In this document: positions 9,220 through 18,689 of the stretch, one piece after another | Position numbering within the stretch: the stretch's first letter is position 1 | Layout: every line of letters starts with the position of its first letter | Source of the DNA: Enterobacter vonholyi | GTDB taxonomy: Bacteria; Pseudomonadota; Gammaproteobacteria; Enterobacterales; Enterobacteriaceae | Direction: 5' to 3' | Assembly (NCBI RefSeq): GCF_008364555.1 | Contig: NZ_VTUC01000006.1 | Coordinates: forward strand, 434,001 to 498,000 | Length of the DNA stretch: 64,000 nucleotides | Notes under the pieces: model-generated | What the model saw: only the letters and a program-made list of their open reading frames with translations | The model's database searches: none | Told to the model about the DNA's origin: nothing | Made by a program: the position numbers and the translations under genes

Positions 9220-10608
9220 ATGACTTATTCATCTGCTACACATGCCTTCTCTGTCAGCCCGGCCACGGGTGAAACCCTCTCAACCTGGCCTTGGGCGACG
9301 CCGGAACAGGTTGACCGCGCAATTTCTCAGTCCGACGCGGGGTACCGCCAGTGGCGTCGTGAAAGCGTTGCCCACAGGGCGCAAAAGCTGCGCGATCTCG
9401 GCGCAGCGCTGCGACACCGCGCGGAAGAGATGGCGCAGACGATCTCCCGTGAAATGGGCAAACCCATCCTGCAGGCGCGGGCGGAAGTGGCAAAATCCGC
9501 GGGTCTGTGCGACTGGTATGCCGAGCACGGCCCGGCGATGCTGCGTGCGGAGCCTACGCTGGTGGAAAACCAGAATGCGGTCATTGAATACCGTCCGCTG
9601 GGGCCGATCCTCGCGGTGATGCCTTGGAACTTCCCGCTCTGGCAGGTGCTGCGCGGCGCGGTGCCAATTCTGCTGGCCGGTAACAGCTATCTGCTCAAAC
9701 ACGCCCCCAACGTGCTCGGCTCTGCGGATCTTATCGCGCAGATCTTTGCGGATGCGGGTTTCCCAGAAGGCGTGTTCGGCTGGGTGAACGCCACCAATGA
9801 CGGCGTCAGCCAGGCGATTAACGATCGTCGTATTGCGGCGGTGACCGTCACCGGCAGCGTGCGTGCCGGGGCAGCCATTGGTGCTCAGGCGGGGGCCGCG
9901 CTGAAAAAATGCGTGCTTGAGCTGGGCGGCTCTGACCCGTTTATCGTCCTCAACGATGCCGACCTGGATCTTGCCGTGAAGGCGGCGGTGGCGGGTCGCT
10001 ATCAGAATACCGGGCAGGTGTGCGCGGCGGCCAAACGCTTTATTGTGGAAGAGGGTATTGCGAAGACCTTTACACAGCGCTTTGTCGATGCAGTTTCTGC
10101 GTTAAAGATGGGCGCGCCGGAAGAAGAAGAGAACTACCTGGGCCCGATGGCGCGGTTTGACCTGCGCGATGAACTGCATCAGCAGGTGCAGGCGACGCTT
10201 GCAGAAGGGGCAACGCTGCTGCTGGGCGGAGAGAAGATCGGCGGTGAGGGGAACTATTACGCGCCAACCGTGCTGGCGAACGTTACCCCGTCGATGACGG
10301 CGTTCCGCCAGGAGCTGTTTGGTCCGGTCGCGGCCATTACGGTCGCGAAAGACGCGGATCACGCCCTGACTCTTGCCAACGACAGCGACTTTGGCCTGTC
10401 TGCGACGGTCTTCACCGCTGACGCAGAGCTTGCGGATAAATTCTCACGCGAGCTGGAGTGCGGCGGCGTGTTTATCAACGGCTATAGCGCCAGCGATGCG
10501 CGCGTGGCCTTCGGCGGTGTGAAGAAAAGCGGCTTTGGACGCGAGCTTTCCCACTTTGGGTTGCACGAGTTCTGTAACGCGCAGACGGTATGGAAGGATC
10601 GCGTGTAA
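9220..10608 (+). CDS. sad: Succinate-semialdehyde dehydrogenase Sad
   Basis: A 462-residue aldehyde dehydrogenase that oxidises succinate semialdehyde to succinate with NAD(P)+ in putrescine/GABA breakdown. Seen are the family glutamate in LELGGSDPF and the catalytic cysteine in NTGQVCAAAKRF. The overall sequence matches E. coli Sad (YneI) closely, including AEVAKSAGLCDWYAEHGPAM. I place the start at the ATG at 9220, since GGAG (9210-9213) then acts as ribosome binding site. An in-frame GTG at 9208 would overlap it. Divergent from ptrR. Confidence 0.93.
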   Translation: MTYSSATHAFSVSPATGETLSTWPWATPEQVDRAISQSDAGYRQWRRESVAHRAQKLRDLGAALRHRAEEMAQTISREMGKPILQARAEVAKSAGLCDWYAEHGPAMLRAEPTLVENQNAVIEYRPLGPILAVMPWNFPLWQVLRGAVPILLAGNSYLLKHAPNVLGSADLIAQIFADAGFPEGVFGWVNATNDGVSQAINDRRIAAVTVTGSVRAGAAIGAQAGAALKKCVLELGGSDPFIVLNDADLDLAVKAAVAGRYQNTGQVCAAAKRFIVEEGIAKTFTQRFVDAVSALKMGAPEEEENYLGPMARFDLRDELHQQVQATLAEGATLLLGGEKIGGEGNYYAPTVLANVTPSMTAFRQELFGPVAAITVAKDADHALTLANDSDFGLSATVFTADAELADKFSRELECGGVFINGYSASDARVAFGGVKKSGFGRELSHFGLHEFCNAQTVWKDRV

Positions 10609-10619
10609 TCCTCGATTTC

Positions 10620-10648
10620 GGCCCTCATCACGAGGGCCGTTGTCATTT
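10620..10648 (+). terminator. Rho-independent terminator after sad
   Basis: Stem GGCCCTC (10620-10626), loop ATCAC, stem GAGGGCC (10632-10638), followed by the moderately T-rich GTTGTCATTT. Confidence 0.7.
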
Positions 10649-10707
10649 ATCTGCAATGGTTCTGTCATTTTCATTTCGTAGACTTCATCGCGTCTAACGC
10701 CTTGTAA

Positions 10708-12309
10708 ATGAAGCTAATTATGAACCTAACGCAAATTTTTCGCCGTATTGCGCAGCGTCTCACTCCCCGTCACTTTGGCCTGTTGACAGGGATCTTTTGC
10801 ATTATTGGCCTTTTCTCCGCGCTGCAGCTCTCCTCGTCATTTCTGCTTAACGCCTCCCTGAACGACGCTCAGCGCAACGAGCAGCAAAACCTTCTGGCCT
10901 GGCAGCAGCAGAGCAAGCTGGATCAGGCCCGTGTTTCCCTGCTGGCGGCAAGCGATTTGCTTAACCGGTCCGGCGTCTGGTTTATGCAGGATAAAGAGAC
11001 CGGCTCCGACGGGAGCTGGCATAGCCTGATGGATGATGCGCAAAAGGCGCTGAAGATTTCTCAGCAGGCATGGAAGGCCTGGCTGGCGCTGAATCCGCCG
11101 AAAGACGACGCGCTGGTGAACAGCTATCAACTTTTCTACGGCGCGATCGAAGAGCAGGCTGAAGGTCTGGTCAAAACCAACACCATCGACGCTTTTTTTG
11201 CCGTACCTGCTCAGGCGTTTCAGTCTGATTTTAATGACAACTATGCGCGCTATCAGCAGGCAAGCGAGAAGCAGGCCATGAAGGGGCGCCAGAGCCTCAT
11301 GGCGCAGCTCTCCGGCCTGCAAACGTTGTTCCTGTTTGCGCCTGTGCTGTTGCTCGCCATCGCGGTTATCGTGTGGTTCGGCATGTCGAGATGGGTGATT
11401 ACGCCGCTTCGTCGACTCATCGCGCATATCAACCGGCTGGCAGCAGGGGATCTCTCCGGCAAGCCGCCCAACGTCATGCGCTTCAACCGGGAGATAGGGC
11501 AGCTCAGCGACAGTATCGCCACGATGCAGCACGGCCTGCAGCAGCTGGTGACGCAGGTCAGCCATGCCACCGCCACGATGGTGGAAAACATCGGCTCCCT
11601 CGCGGAGGGTAACCAGAAACTGTATCAGCAGTCAGCGCGTCAGGCGAAAGAGCTTGAGGATGTGACGGCGCATATCGCGTCGCTGGAAAGCCATGTGGAA
11701 GGGAATACCGGCTATGCCAGGCTCGCCAGCTCGCGGGCCGATGAGGCGCGCCAGGCCGCCGTGGGCGGCGACCAGATGATGTTAACCGTAAACGCGTCCA
11801 TGCAGGCGATCGTCGACCGATCGTCTGAGATGCGTGGGATCGTGGCGATGATCGACAGCGTGGCGTTTCAGACCAACATCCTGGCGCTCAATGCCGCCAT
11901 CGAAGCTGCCCATGCAGGAAACCAGGGACGTGGGTTTGCCGTCGTCGCCCGGGAGGTCGGTCTTTTGGCCAGAAAGAGCAGCCACTCGACGCAGACCATA
12001 CAGGAGCTGATCAACCGCTCGCTGCAGGGCATTGAAGACGGTTCCCGCGCCGTCACCCTGATGGAAGAGAATCTCCAGCAGGTCACCGGGCTGGTGGGTA
12101 ATCTAAGCAGTTTGCTTAATGAGATCTCCGCTGCCACGCTCAGTCAGGGAGAGAGTATTCACCAGATGACGCGTCAGCTTCAGGCGCTGAATCAGGTCTC
12201 CCGTCAGACGGATTTGCTGGTCTCTGACGCCTCGGATGCCTCAGAGCGGCTGCAAAAGCAATCCGATCTTTTATTGCAGGCCGTTTCGCGTTTTCGTCTT
12301 AGCGCCTGA
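10708..12309 (+). CDS. Methyl-accepting chemotaxis protein
   Basis: A 533-residue transmembrane chemoreceptor. A first helix (about residues 22-48) leads to a periplasmic four-helix-bundle ligand domain of the Tar/Tsr type (about 49-205). A second helix (about 206-228) is followed by HAMP (WVITPLRRLIAHINRLAAGDL) and the signalling hairpin with its tip VAFQTNILALNAAIEAAHAG and QGRGFAVVAREVGLLAR. There is no C-terminal NWETF-like CheR/CheB pentapeptide; the protein ends SRFRLSA, so it would act as a low-abundance receptor. The ligand is unknown. Start may be the ATG at 10708 or 10720; neither has a strong ribosome binding site. Not present here in E. coli K-12. Confidence 0.88.
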   Translation: MKLIMNLTQIFRRIAQRLTPRHFGLLTGIFCIIGLFSALQLSSSFLLNASLNDAQRNEQQNLLAWQQQSKLDQARVSLLAASDLLNRSGVWFMQDKETGSDGSWHSLMDDAQKALKISQQAWKAWLALNPPKDDALVNSYQLFYGAIEEQAEGLVKTNTIDAFFAVPAQAFQSDFNDNYARYQQASEKQAMKGRQSLMAQLSGLQTLFLFAPVLLLAIAVIVWFGMSRWVITPLRRLIAHINRLAAGDLSGKPPNVMRFNREIGQLSDSIATMQHGLQQLVTQVSHATATMVENIGSLAEGNQKLYQQSARQAKELEDVTAHIASLESHVEGNTGYARLASSRADEARQAAVGGDQMMLTVNASMQAIVDRSSEMRGIVAMIDSVAFQTNILALNAAIEAAHAGNQGRGFAVVAREVGLLARKSSHSTQTIQELINRSLQGIEDGSRAVTLMEENLQQVTGLVGNLSSLLNEISAATLSQGESIHQMTRQLQALNQVSRQTDLLVSDASDASERLQKQSDLLLQAVSRFRLSA

Positions 12310-12371
12310 CGTAATACATAAGCCTCTGTTATACTCGCAGCCCGTTTTAGCCTGAGGGCAAGGAGCAAAGT

Positions 12372-13298
12372 GTGGCTGCGGTCATCCATAATGAGATGTT
12401 GGACGAGATTCTGGCGCAGGTTCGTCCGTTAATTGGAAAGGGGAAGGTTGCCGACTATATTCCGGCCCTTGCCTCGGTAAGCGGGAATAAGCTGGGCATC
12501 GCTATCTGTACTATCGACGGACAGCGATTCCAGGCAGGCGATGCCACTGAACGTTTTTCCATTCAGTCCATTTCGAAAGTGCTGAGTCTGGTTGCAGCGA
12601 TGCGCCAGTACGAAGAAGAAGAGATTTGGCAGCGCGTGGGTAAAGATCCTTCCGGCCAGCCTTTTAACTCGCTGCTTCAGCTCGAAATAGAACAGGGGAA
12701 ACCGCGAAACCCCTTCATCAACGCCGGGGCGCTGGTGGTCTGCGATATGCTGCAAAGCCGCCTCAGCGCTCCGCGCCAGCGAATGCTTGAGATTGTTCGT
12801 CAGCTCTCGGGCGTTGACGATATTGCCTATGATGCGCTGGTAGCGCGCTCGGAGTTTGAACACTCCGCCCGTAACGCGGCTATCGCGTGGCTGATGAAAT
12901 CCTTCGGTAATTTCCACAACGACGTGGCGACCGTCCTGCAAAACTACTTCCATTACTGCGCACTGAAAATGAGCTGCGTTGAGCTGGCTCAGACGTTCCT
13001 GTTCCTTGCGCATCAGGGTCATGCGCCGCATCTCGATCAGGAAGTGGTTTCTCCTCTACAGGCTCGCCAGGTTAACGCGCTGATGGCCACCAGCGGGATG
13101 TATCAAAACGCCGGTGAGTTTGCCTGGCGCGTTGGATTGCCAGCTAAATCGGGCGTTGGCGGCGGAGTCGTGGCGATTGTGCCGCACGAAATGGCGATAG
13201 CCGTCTGGAGCCCGGAGCTGGATGAAACGGGAAATTCGCTTGCCGGTGTCGCGGTTCTGGAGAAACTGACCCAGCGTCTGGGACGTTCCGTATACTGA
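12372..13298 (+). CDS. glsB: Glutaminase GlsB
   Basis: A 308-residue serine-dependent glutaminase that hydrolyses L-glutamine to glutamate and ammonia. The beta-lactamase-like catalytic S-x-x-K is seen as Ser66 and Lys69 in [10 protein letters not shown]. Other family blocks are [27 protein letters not shown] and the glycine-rich [19 protein letters not shown]. It matches E. coli GlsB (YneH) in length and order. The start is GTG at 12372 with AAGGAG upstream. Its TGA overlaps the ATG of the next gene (TGATG), so the two are translationally coupled. Confidence 0.93.
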   Translation: MAAVIHNEMLDEILAQVRPLIGKGKVADYIPALASVSGNKLGIAICTIDGQRFQAGDATERFSIQSISKVLSLVAAMRQYEEEEIWQRVGKDPSGQPFNSLLQLEIEQGKPRNPFINAGALVVCDMLQSRLSAPRQRMLEIVRQLSGVDDIAYDALVARSEFEHSARNAAIAWLMKSFGNFHNDVATVLQNYFHYCALKMSCVELAQTFLFLAHQGHAPHLDQEVVSPLQARQVNALMATSGMYQNAGEFAWRVGLPAKSGVGGGVVAIVPHEMAIAVWSPELDETGNSLAGVAVLEKLTQRLGRSVY

Positions 13299-13654
13299 TG
13301 TCCGATCTTGATCCTCTTTTTTCCCGCCTGGCGCGATCGACATTTCGCTCGCGCTTTCGCTTAGGCGATAAGGAACGACAGTACTGCTGGGACAAAGGCC
13401 CCGAAACCATTGACCAGCATGCCGCGGATTTTGTCGAAAAGCGCCTTGCGCCTGCACACCCTGCAAACGACGGCAAGCAGACGCCCATGCGCGGACACCC
13501 GGTGTTTATCGCCCAGCATGCCACGGCCACCTGTTGTCGGGGCTGTCTGGCAAAATGGCATAACATTCCACAGGGTGTAACGCTCACTGCGCAGCAGCAA
13601 AATTATATTGTCGGCGTCATTCACCACTGGCTGGTGTTGCAAATGAACGCCTAA
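13298..13654 (+). CDS. yneG: DUF4186 family protein YneG
   Basis: A 118-residue protein of unknown function. It has a basic, aromatic N-terminal part (RSTFRSRFRLGDKERQYCW) and later the pair ATCCRGCLAKWH, which with the preceding histidines could bind a metal. Its start overlaps the glsB stop by one base, and the glsB-yneG pairing is the same as in E. coli. No enzymatic function has been assigned to the family as far as I know. Confidence 0.82.
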   Translation: MSDLDPLFSRLARSTFRSRFRLGDKERQYCWDKGPETIDQHAADFVEKRLAPAHPANDGKQTPMRGHPVFIAQHATATCCRGCLAKWHNIPQGVTLTAQQQNYIVGVIHHWLVLQMNA

Positions 13655-13767
13655 ATTTGACGAGTTATGCTCCTGTGTTATTTGTGTTATAGATGCATCC
13701 TAAGTTAGTCCCAATCGTGCTGACGACCGCAATAATTGCCGTAAGCTTTCATATGGAATGATATTTA

Positions 13768-15207
13768 ATGCGTTCTGCTCTTACTGCCTTCAGGCCGTTC
13801 CAGGTTGACACGCCGCTGCGAAATGCATCGACGATCTTTATCCTCACCACCTTATTCTATTTTGTGGGCGCGGAGTTACGGCTCGTTGAGGCCCTCTCTC
13901 TGTTCTGGCCGCTGAATGGCGTCATGGCAGGGATCTTCGCCCGCTATGTTTACCTGAATCGCCTGCATTACTATGCGGTATGTTATGTCGCGATGCTGTT
14001 GTACGACGCGGTGACGACTAACTGGGGTATCGCTTCATTGGTGATCAACCTGTCTAACATGATCTTTATCGTTGTCGTCGCCGTGCTGATTCAGCGCGAC
14101 AAGCGGCTAATGAAGAAAACCCCCGATCCGCTTAACGCATTACGCCTGTTTAACTACTGCCTGATTGCCGCGCTGCTTTGTGCCTTGCTCGGCGCGGTGG
14201 GGTCGGTTGGGATTGACAGTCACACCTTCTGGCCGCTGTTTGCCGACTGGTTTAGCGAGCAGTTCTCAACCGGCGTGCTTGTTGTGCCTTGTATGCTCAC
14301 GTTACGTATGCCCGGGCGTGAACTCAGGTTACGTCTGGAGCAGTTGCTGCCTGTGATGGCGCTGATTGTCTCGGTGGTCGCTTCGGTGGTGATTGGCGGA
14401 GCGGGGAGCCTTTCGTTTCCTCTGCCTGCGCTTATCTGGTGTGCGGTTCGTTACTCCTTGCCTGCGACCTGTCTGCTGACGTTTATCACGGGCGCCACTG
14501 AAATTATTCTGGTCGCCAACTCGATTATTAACATTGCCGTGGCGACGCCGTTTACGACCCCAATGATGTTTTCAGCCCGGCTGGGGATCGCCACGATGGC
14601 GATCTGTCCGGTGATGGTATCCGTCAGCATGGCGGCGATTAACTCCCTGATCCGTCAGGTTTCGCTCAGGGCGGATTATGACTTTTTAACGCACGTCTAT
14701 TCGCGTTCCGGGCTTTACGAGGCGTTAAAGCAGGAAGAAACCTACCGTCATACACGTTTTCTGACCGTCATGCTGTTGGATATTGATTATTTCAAAAGCA
14801 TTAATGATAACTACGGCCACGAGTGCGGAGACCGCGTGCTGGCGTCGTTTGCCCGACAGGTTCAGCAGGTTGTCGGTGAAGACGGCATGGTGGCGCGCAT
14901 GGGCGGGGAAGAGTTCGCGGTGGTAGTTAATTCAGGCGACGCGCAGCACGGTTTTGAACTGGCTGAACGTATCCGATCTACCGTTGCCAGCCATCCTTTT
15001 ACATGGCGTCACCAGACGCTCTATCTGACGGTCAGTATTGGCCTCGGAAGTGGGAAGGCAGAGTCATGGCAGTTGACCGAGGTCTTCAACAAGCTGATGG
15101 CCGAGGCGGACGATCATCTCTATCGTTCAAAAAAAGCGGGTCGAAACCGTACCAGCGCCCGGGTGGCGGACGAGCAAATTGCTACGCCCTCCGGGAGTGA
15201 AACCTAG
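13768..15207 (+). CDS. dgcF: MASE1-GGDEF diguanylate cyclase DgcF (YneF)
   Basis: A 479-residue inner-membrane enzyme that makes c-di-GMP from two GTP. An N-terminal MASE1-like region of about eight helices (residues about 20-300) is followed by a GGDEF domain. The domain has LLDIDYFKSINDNYGHECGD and the active-site signature MGGEEF, a permitted GGEEF variant. The allosteric RxxD I-site expected five residues before the signature is replaced by GEDG, so product inhibition at that site is unlikely. Syntenic with E. coli yneF, between yneG and uxaB. Confidence 0.88.
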   Translation: MRSALTAFRPFQVDTPLRNASTIFILTTLFYFVGAELRLVEALSLFWPLNGVMAGIFARYVYLNRLHYYAVCYVAMLLYDAVTTNWGIASLVINLSNMIFIVVVAVLIQRDKRLMKKTPDPLNALRLFNYCLIAALLCALLGAVGSVGIDSHTFWPLFADWFSEQFSTGVLVVPCMLTLRMPGRELRLRLEQLLPVMALIVSVVASVVIGGAGSLSFPLPALIWCAVRYSLPATCLLTFITGATEIILVANSIINIAVATPFTTPMMFSARLGIATMAICPVMVSVSMAAINSLIRQVSLRADYDFLTHVYSRSGLYEALKQEETYRHTRFLTVMLLDIDYFKSINDNYGHECGDRVLASFARQVQQVVGEDGMVARMGGEEFAVVVNSGDAQHGFELAERIRSTVASHPFTWRHQTLYLTVSIGLGSGKAESWQLTEVFNKLMAEADDHLYRSKKAGRNRTSARVADEQIATPSGSET

Positions 15208-15326
15208 CTGCGTTAATCGTCATAAGGCATTGACGTGAATAGTAAGCGGCTTAACAGGACGTCAGAACACTGACAATGTCTCTGTTTAAGCTACGCTTTT
15301 AGTAACGCTTTACGTCAGGAGACATT

Positions 15327-16292
15327 ATGAAAGCACCTGCAACCCCTGAAAATGAAACGGAACGTCTCAACTCGCTGCGCGAGTCTGGTTTGCTTGAGAT
15401 TGACAGTTCCCCGGCGTTTGACCGCTTAACGCGTCTGGCAAAACGCTTTTTCCAGGTGCCGCTGGCGATGGTCAATCTTATCGATGAGCATTCGCTGATC
15501 GTCAAGTCGGCTGATGGTCAGGCACCGAGCGCCGTTCCGCGTAACATCTCATTCTGTGGACATACGATCCTCACCGAAGCGCCGCTGGTGGTGGGGGACA
15601 TGCTTCAGGACGATCGCTTTGCGGATAATCCGCTGGTGGCCGGTGAGCCGCGCGTGCGGTTTTACGCGGGCTTCCCGCTGCGCCTGCGTGACGGCGCGAG
15701 CGTGGGCTCGCTGTGCCTGATTGATTACGCTCCCCGTGAGTTTTCAGCGTCCGACCTCGCCGTGCTGGGGGACCTGGGCGCGCTGGCGGAAGATGAATTT
15801 GCTGCCATCAGTGCGGCGACCACGGATGAATTAACCGGGTTATTCAACCGTCGGGGCTTTAATCAGCTTGTGCGTTTCACGCTTTCCGTTGCCCGGCGCC
15901 GGGCTGAGCCGCTGACGCTTGGCTGGCTGGATTTGGATCGTTTTAAGGAAATTAACGATCGCTACGGCCATGAAGAGGGAGATAAGGCGCTGAAAGCCAT
16001 GGCGCAACTGATGCGTAGCTCATTCCGTGAAGCAGATCTGCTGGTGCGTTTTGGCGGGGATGAGTTCGCCGTGCTGTTTGCGGATACGGATGAGCAGGGG
16101 GCCTGGATTGCCATGCAGTATCTCGCCGAGCAGGTAGAAAGTTATAACGCCCGTAAGCTGCATCCCTGGTCGCTTCATTTCTCATGGGGGCTTAGCGAAT
16201 TCGATCATAACGGCAACGATCTGCAGCAGTGGTTAAAAGATGCCGATGAAAAGATGTATGCCATGAAACAGCAGCGCCAGCGCGCCCGGTGA
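15327..16292 (+). CDS. GAF-GGDEF diguanylate cyclase
   Basis: A 321-residue soluble protein: an N-terminal GAF domain (about residues 20-160; PRNISFCGHTIL, VRFYAGFPLRL) and a C-terminal GGDEF domain (about 165-318). The active site is FGGDEF, and a complete I-site RxxD (READ) lies exactly five residues before it, so it should make c-di-GMP and be product-inhibited. The GAF cavity suggests control by a small molecule or redox signal. It follows the membrane cyclase dgcF by 119 bp in the same direction and is absent from this place in E. coli K-12. Confidence 0.87.
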   Translation: MKAPATPENETERLNSLRESGLLEIDSSPAFDRLTRLAKRFFQVPLAMVNLIDEHSLIVKSADGQAPSAVPRNISFCGHTILTEAPLVVGDMLQDDRFADNPLVAGEPRVRFYAGFPLRLRDGASVGSLCLIDYAPREFSASDLAVLGDLGALAEDEFAAISAATTDELTGLFNRRGFNQLVRFTLSVARRRAEPLTLGWLDLDRFKEINDRYGHEEGDKALKAMAQLMRSSFREADLLVRFGGDEFAVLFADTDEQGAWIAMQYLAEQVESYNARKLHPWSLHFSWGLSEFDHNGNDLQQWLKDADEKMYAMKQQRQRAR

Positions 16293-16374
16293 CATAACAA
16301 AAGCCTATGTTCGAACCGTTTGCGTTAAGAAGATGTTAAATGCACAGTGATGGTATTCAACGTAAGGAAAAACA

Positions 16375-16902
16375 ATGAATACCTCACTGCAAATCAAAAA
16401 CCTCACCCGAGACGAAATTCTTACCCATATTGATGCGCTGGCCGGGATCCTAGAAAACTGCGTAAACGGCGGGGCATCCGTCAGCTTTATGCTCCCTTAT
16501 AGCCTGGATAAGGCCCGTCTTTTCTGGCGCGGTATTGCCGAAAGCGTAGCGCGAGGCGAGCGGCTGGTGCTTGCCTGCGTCGATGCGCAGGACGGCGTCA
16601 TCGGAACGGTGCAGCTGATCACAGACCAGCCGGAAAACCAGCCGCATCGGGCCGATGTGGCAAAGCTGCTGGTTCATGAGAAAGCGCGCCGGAAAGGGGC
16701 CGCGATGGCATTGATGGAAGCGCTGGAGGCTGAGGCCCGGGCCAGAGATATTTCGGTTCTGGTGCTTGATACCTCCACCGGCAGCGGGGCCGAAACCTTC
16801 TACCAGCGTGCCGGCTGGCAAAAGGTTGGTGAGATCCCGCGCTACGCGCTGATGCCGGACGGTGCCATGACGGCCACGTCCGTGTTTTATAAGTTCCTGT
16901 AA
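16375..16902 (+). CDS. GNAT family N-acetyltransferase
   Basis: A 175-residue acetyltransferase. The acetyl-CoA-binding stretch is VAKLLVHEKARRKGAAMALM (R-K-G-A-A loop at about residues 104-108), followed by VLDTSTGSGAETFYQRAGW, the usual C-terminal motif. The arrangement resembles small-molecule and antibiotic acetyltransferases, but the substrate is not evident. The ATG follows AAGGAAAAACA. It stands alone between the GAF-GGDEF gene and uxaB. Confidence 0.8.
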   Translation: MNTSLQIKNLTRDEILTHIDALAGILENCVNGGASVSFMLPYSLDKARLFWRGIAESVARGERLVLACVDAQDGVIGTVQLITDQPENQPHRADVAKLLVHEKARRKGAAMALMEALEAEARARDISVLVLDTSTGSGAETFYQRAGWQKVGEIPRYALMPDGAMTATSVFYKFL

Positions 16903-16964
16903 ATATTCTGCACAACTACGCGACGTATTGATCAAAACAGGGTTTCTGGTCGTTAAGTTTTGAT

Positions 16965-16982
16965 AAGTTATCGTACCAATCT
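16965..16982. promoter_or_regulatory. Possible ExuR/UxuR operator upstream of uxaB
   Basis: AAGTTATCGTACCAATCT matches the palindromic hexuronate-regulator consensus (AAATTGGTATACCAATTT as I recall it) at about 12 of 18 positions, mostly in the right half. It lies about 40 bp before the uxaB start, where E. coli uxaB is controlled by ExuR/UxuR. The left half is weak, so this is tentative. Confidence 0.3.
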
Positions 16983-17019
16983 TATCAGGCTGTATGACTA
17001 ATCATAAAAGGAACCCCTT

Positions 17020-18471
17020 GTGAACACGCTCAACCGTCGTGATTTTCCCGGTGCTCAATACCCAGAACGCATCATTCAGTTTGGTGAAGGCAACTTCCTG
17101 CGTGCGTTTGTCGACTGGCAAATCGACCTGCTAAATGAACATACCGATCTTAATGCCGGCGTGGTTATCGTCCGTCCTATTCAGAGCGATTTTCCACCGT
17201 CGCTGAGCACTCAGGATGGTCTCTATACCACTATCGTTCGTGGCCTGAACGGGCAGGGGGAAGCGGTGAGCGAGAGCCGTCTTATTCGCTCGGTTAACCG
17301 TGAAATCAGCGTCTACGACGACTATGACGCGTTTCTGAAACTGGCTCGCAATCCGGATATGCGGTTTGTTTTCTCGAATACCACTGAAGCCGGTATCAGC
17401 TACCACGCAGGTGACAAATTCGACGATGCGCCTGCAGTGAGCTATCCGGCGAAGCTGACGCGACTGCTGTTTGAGCGCTTCAGCCACTTCAACGGTGCAC
17501 CTGATAAAGGCTGGATTATCATTCCGTGCGAACTGATTGACTACAACGGAGATGCCTTACGTGAACTCGTCCTGCGCTATGCGCAGGAATGGGCGCTGCC
17601 TGCGGCCTTTTTCCGGTGGCTAAACGACGCCAACTGCTTCTGCTCGACGCTGGTAGACCGTATCGTGACCGGTTACCCGCGCGATGAAGCGGCTGCGCTT
17701 GAAGCTGAGCTTGGTTATCACGATGGGTTCCTGGACACGGCTGAACATTTCTATCTGTTCGTTATCCAGGGGCCGGCATCCCTTGCGCACGAACTTCGTC
17801 TGGATAAGTACCCGTTAAACGTGCTGATTGTCGATGACATCAGGCCCTACAAGGAACGCAAGGTGGCCATTCTGAACGGCGCGCACACGGCGCTGGTGCC
17901 GGTCGCCTTCCAGGCCGGGCTGGATACGGTAGGCGAGGCGATGAATGATGCCGAGGTCTGCGCGTTCGTCGAAAAAGCGATTTATCAGGAAATCATTCCG
18001 GTCCTCGATTTGCCGCGTGAAGAACTGGAATCTTTCGCCAGTGCGGTAACAGGACGTTTTCGTAACCCCTACATCCGACACCAGCTGCTCTCCATCGCGC
18101 TTAACGGCATGACCAAATACCGCACCCGCATCCTGCCGCAGCTGCTGGCAGGGCAGAAGGCGACGGGGCAATTACCAGCACGCCTGACGTTTGCTCTGGC
18201 CGCATTGATCGCGTTTTATCGCGCGGAGCGTAATGGCGAGAGCTATCCGGTGCAGGATGATGCATGCTGGCTGGAACGTTATCAGCAGCTGTGGGCGCAG
18301 CACCGCGATCGGCAGCTGAGCACCCGTGAACTGGTGCAGTCGGTGCTCAGCGTGAGTGAGCACTGGGAACAGGATCTGACGCAGGTGAACGGTCTTGTCG
18401 ACCAGGTGACGCTGGATCTGGATGCCATTCTGCTTAAGGGCATGCGCGCCGCGGTTAAACCGCTTTGCTAA
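17020..18471 (+). CDS. uxaB: Tagaturonate reductase (altronate oxidoreductase)
   Basis: A 483-residue NAD-dependent polyol dehydrogenase that reduces D-tagaturonate to D-altronate in galacturonate breakdown. The N-terminal [19 protein letters not shown] contains the nucleotide-binding GxGxFxRAF of the mannitol/altronate dehydrogenase family. The C-terminal domain has [16 protein letters not shown], with the catalytic K/N/H arrangement. Length and position (next to yneE and dgcF) equal E. coli uxaB. The start is GTG at 17020 with AAAGGAA upstream. Confidence 0.93.
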   Translation: MNTLNRRDFPGAQYPERIIQFGEGNFLRAFVDWQIDLLNEHTDLNAGVVIVRPIQSDFPPSLSTQDGLYTTIVRGLNGQGEAVSESRLIRSVNREISVYDDYDAFLKLARNPDMRFVFSNTTEAGISYHAGDKFDDAPAVSYPAKLTRLLFERFSHFNGAPDKGWIIIPCELIDYNGDALRELVLRYAQEWALPAAFFRWLNDANCFCSTLVDRIVTGYPRDEAAALEAELGYHDGFLDTAEHFYLFVIQGPASLAHELRLDKYPLNVLIVDDIRPYKERKVAILNGAHTALVPVAFQAGLDTVGEAMNDAEVCAFVEKAIYQEIIPVLDLPREELESFASAVTGRFRNPYIRHQLLSIALNGMTKYRTRILPQLLAGQKATGQLPARLTFALAALIAFYRAERNGESYPVQDDACWLERYQQLWAQHRDRQLSTRELVQSVLSVSEHWEQDLTQVNGLVDQVTLDLDAILLKGMRAAVKPLC

Positions 18472-18478
18472 TGCGTTC

Positions 18479-18499
18479 ACCCGGCTTCGGCCGGGTTTG
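18479..18499 (+). terminator. Rho-independent terminator after uxaB
   Basis: Stem ACCCGGC (18479-18485), TTCG tetraloop, stem GCCGGGT (18490-18496), followed by TT. The tetraloop is the very stable UUCG type, but the T-tract is short. Confidence 0.75.
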
Positions 18500-18590
18500 A
18501 ACAGGTCCCATTTAGTTACAACATACTATGTGCTTTGTTTTTAAAAAATCACATGCAGCACCGTGCGGTTTTCGCTACTCAGGGGAGAAA

Positions 18591-18689
18591 ATGCAATGTT
18601 CCGTTAACATGCTTGCAACGGTGACGGGGATCACGTTTAATAGCCTCGCTCTTTTCTTTCCTGAAACTCACTATGATCGTTCGTCCTAA
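18591..18689 (+). CDS. Possible 32-residue leader ORF overlapping the yneE start
   Basis: ATG at 18591 directly after AGGGGAGAAA, an ideal ribosome binding site, opens a frame of 32 codons ending in TAA at 18687-18689, inside the first codons of yneE (+1 frame). The product begins MQCSVNMLATVTG and is hydrophobic in the middle (FNSLALFF). The yneE start itself has only a weak ribosome binding site (CTGAAACTC), so translational coupling or a regulatory leader peptide is plausible. No homology is claimed. Confidence 0.35.
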   Translation: MQCSVNMLATVTGITFNSLALFFPETHYDRSS

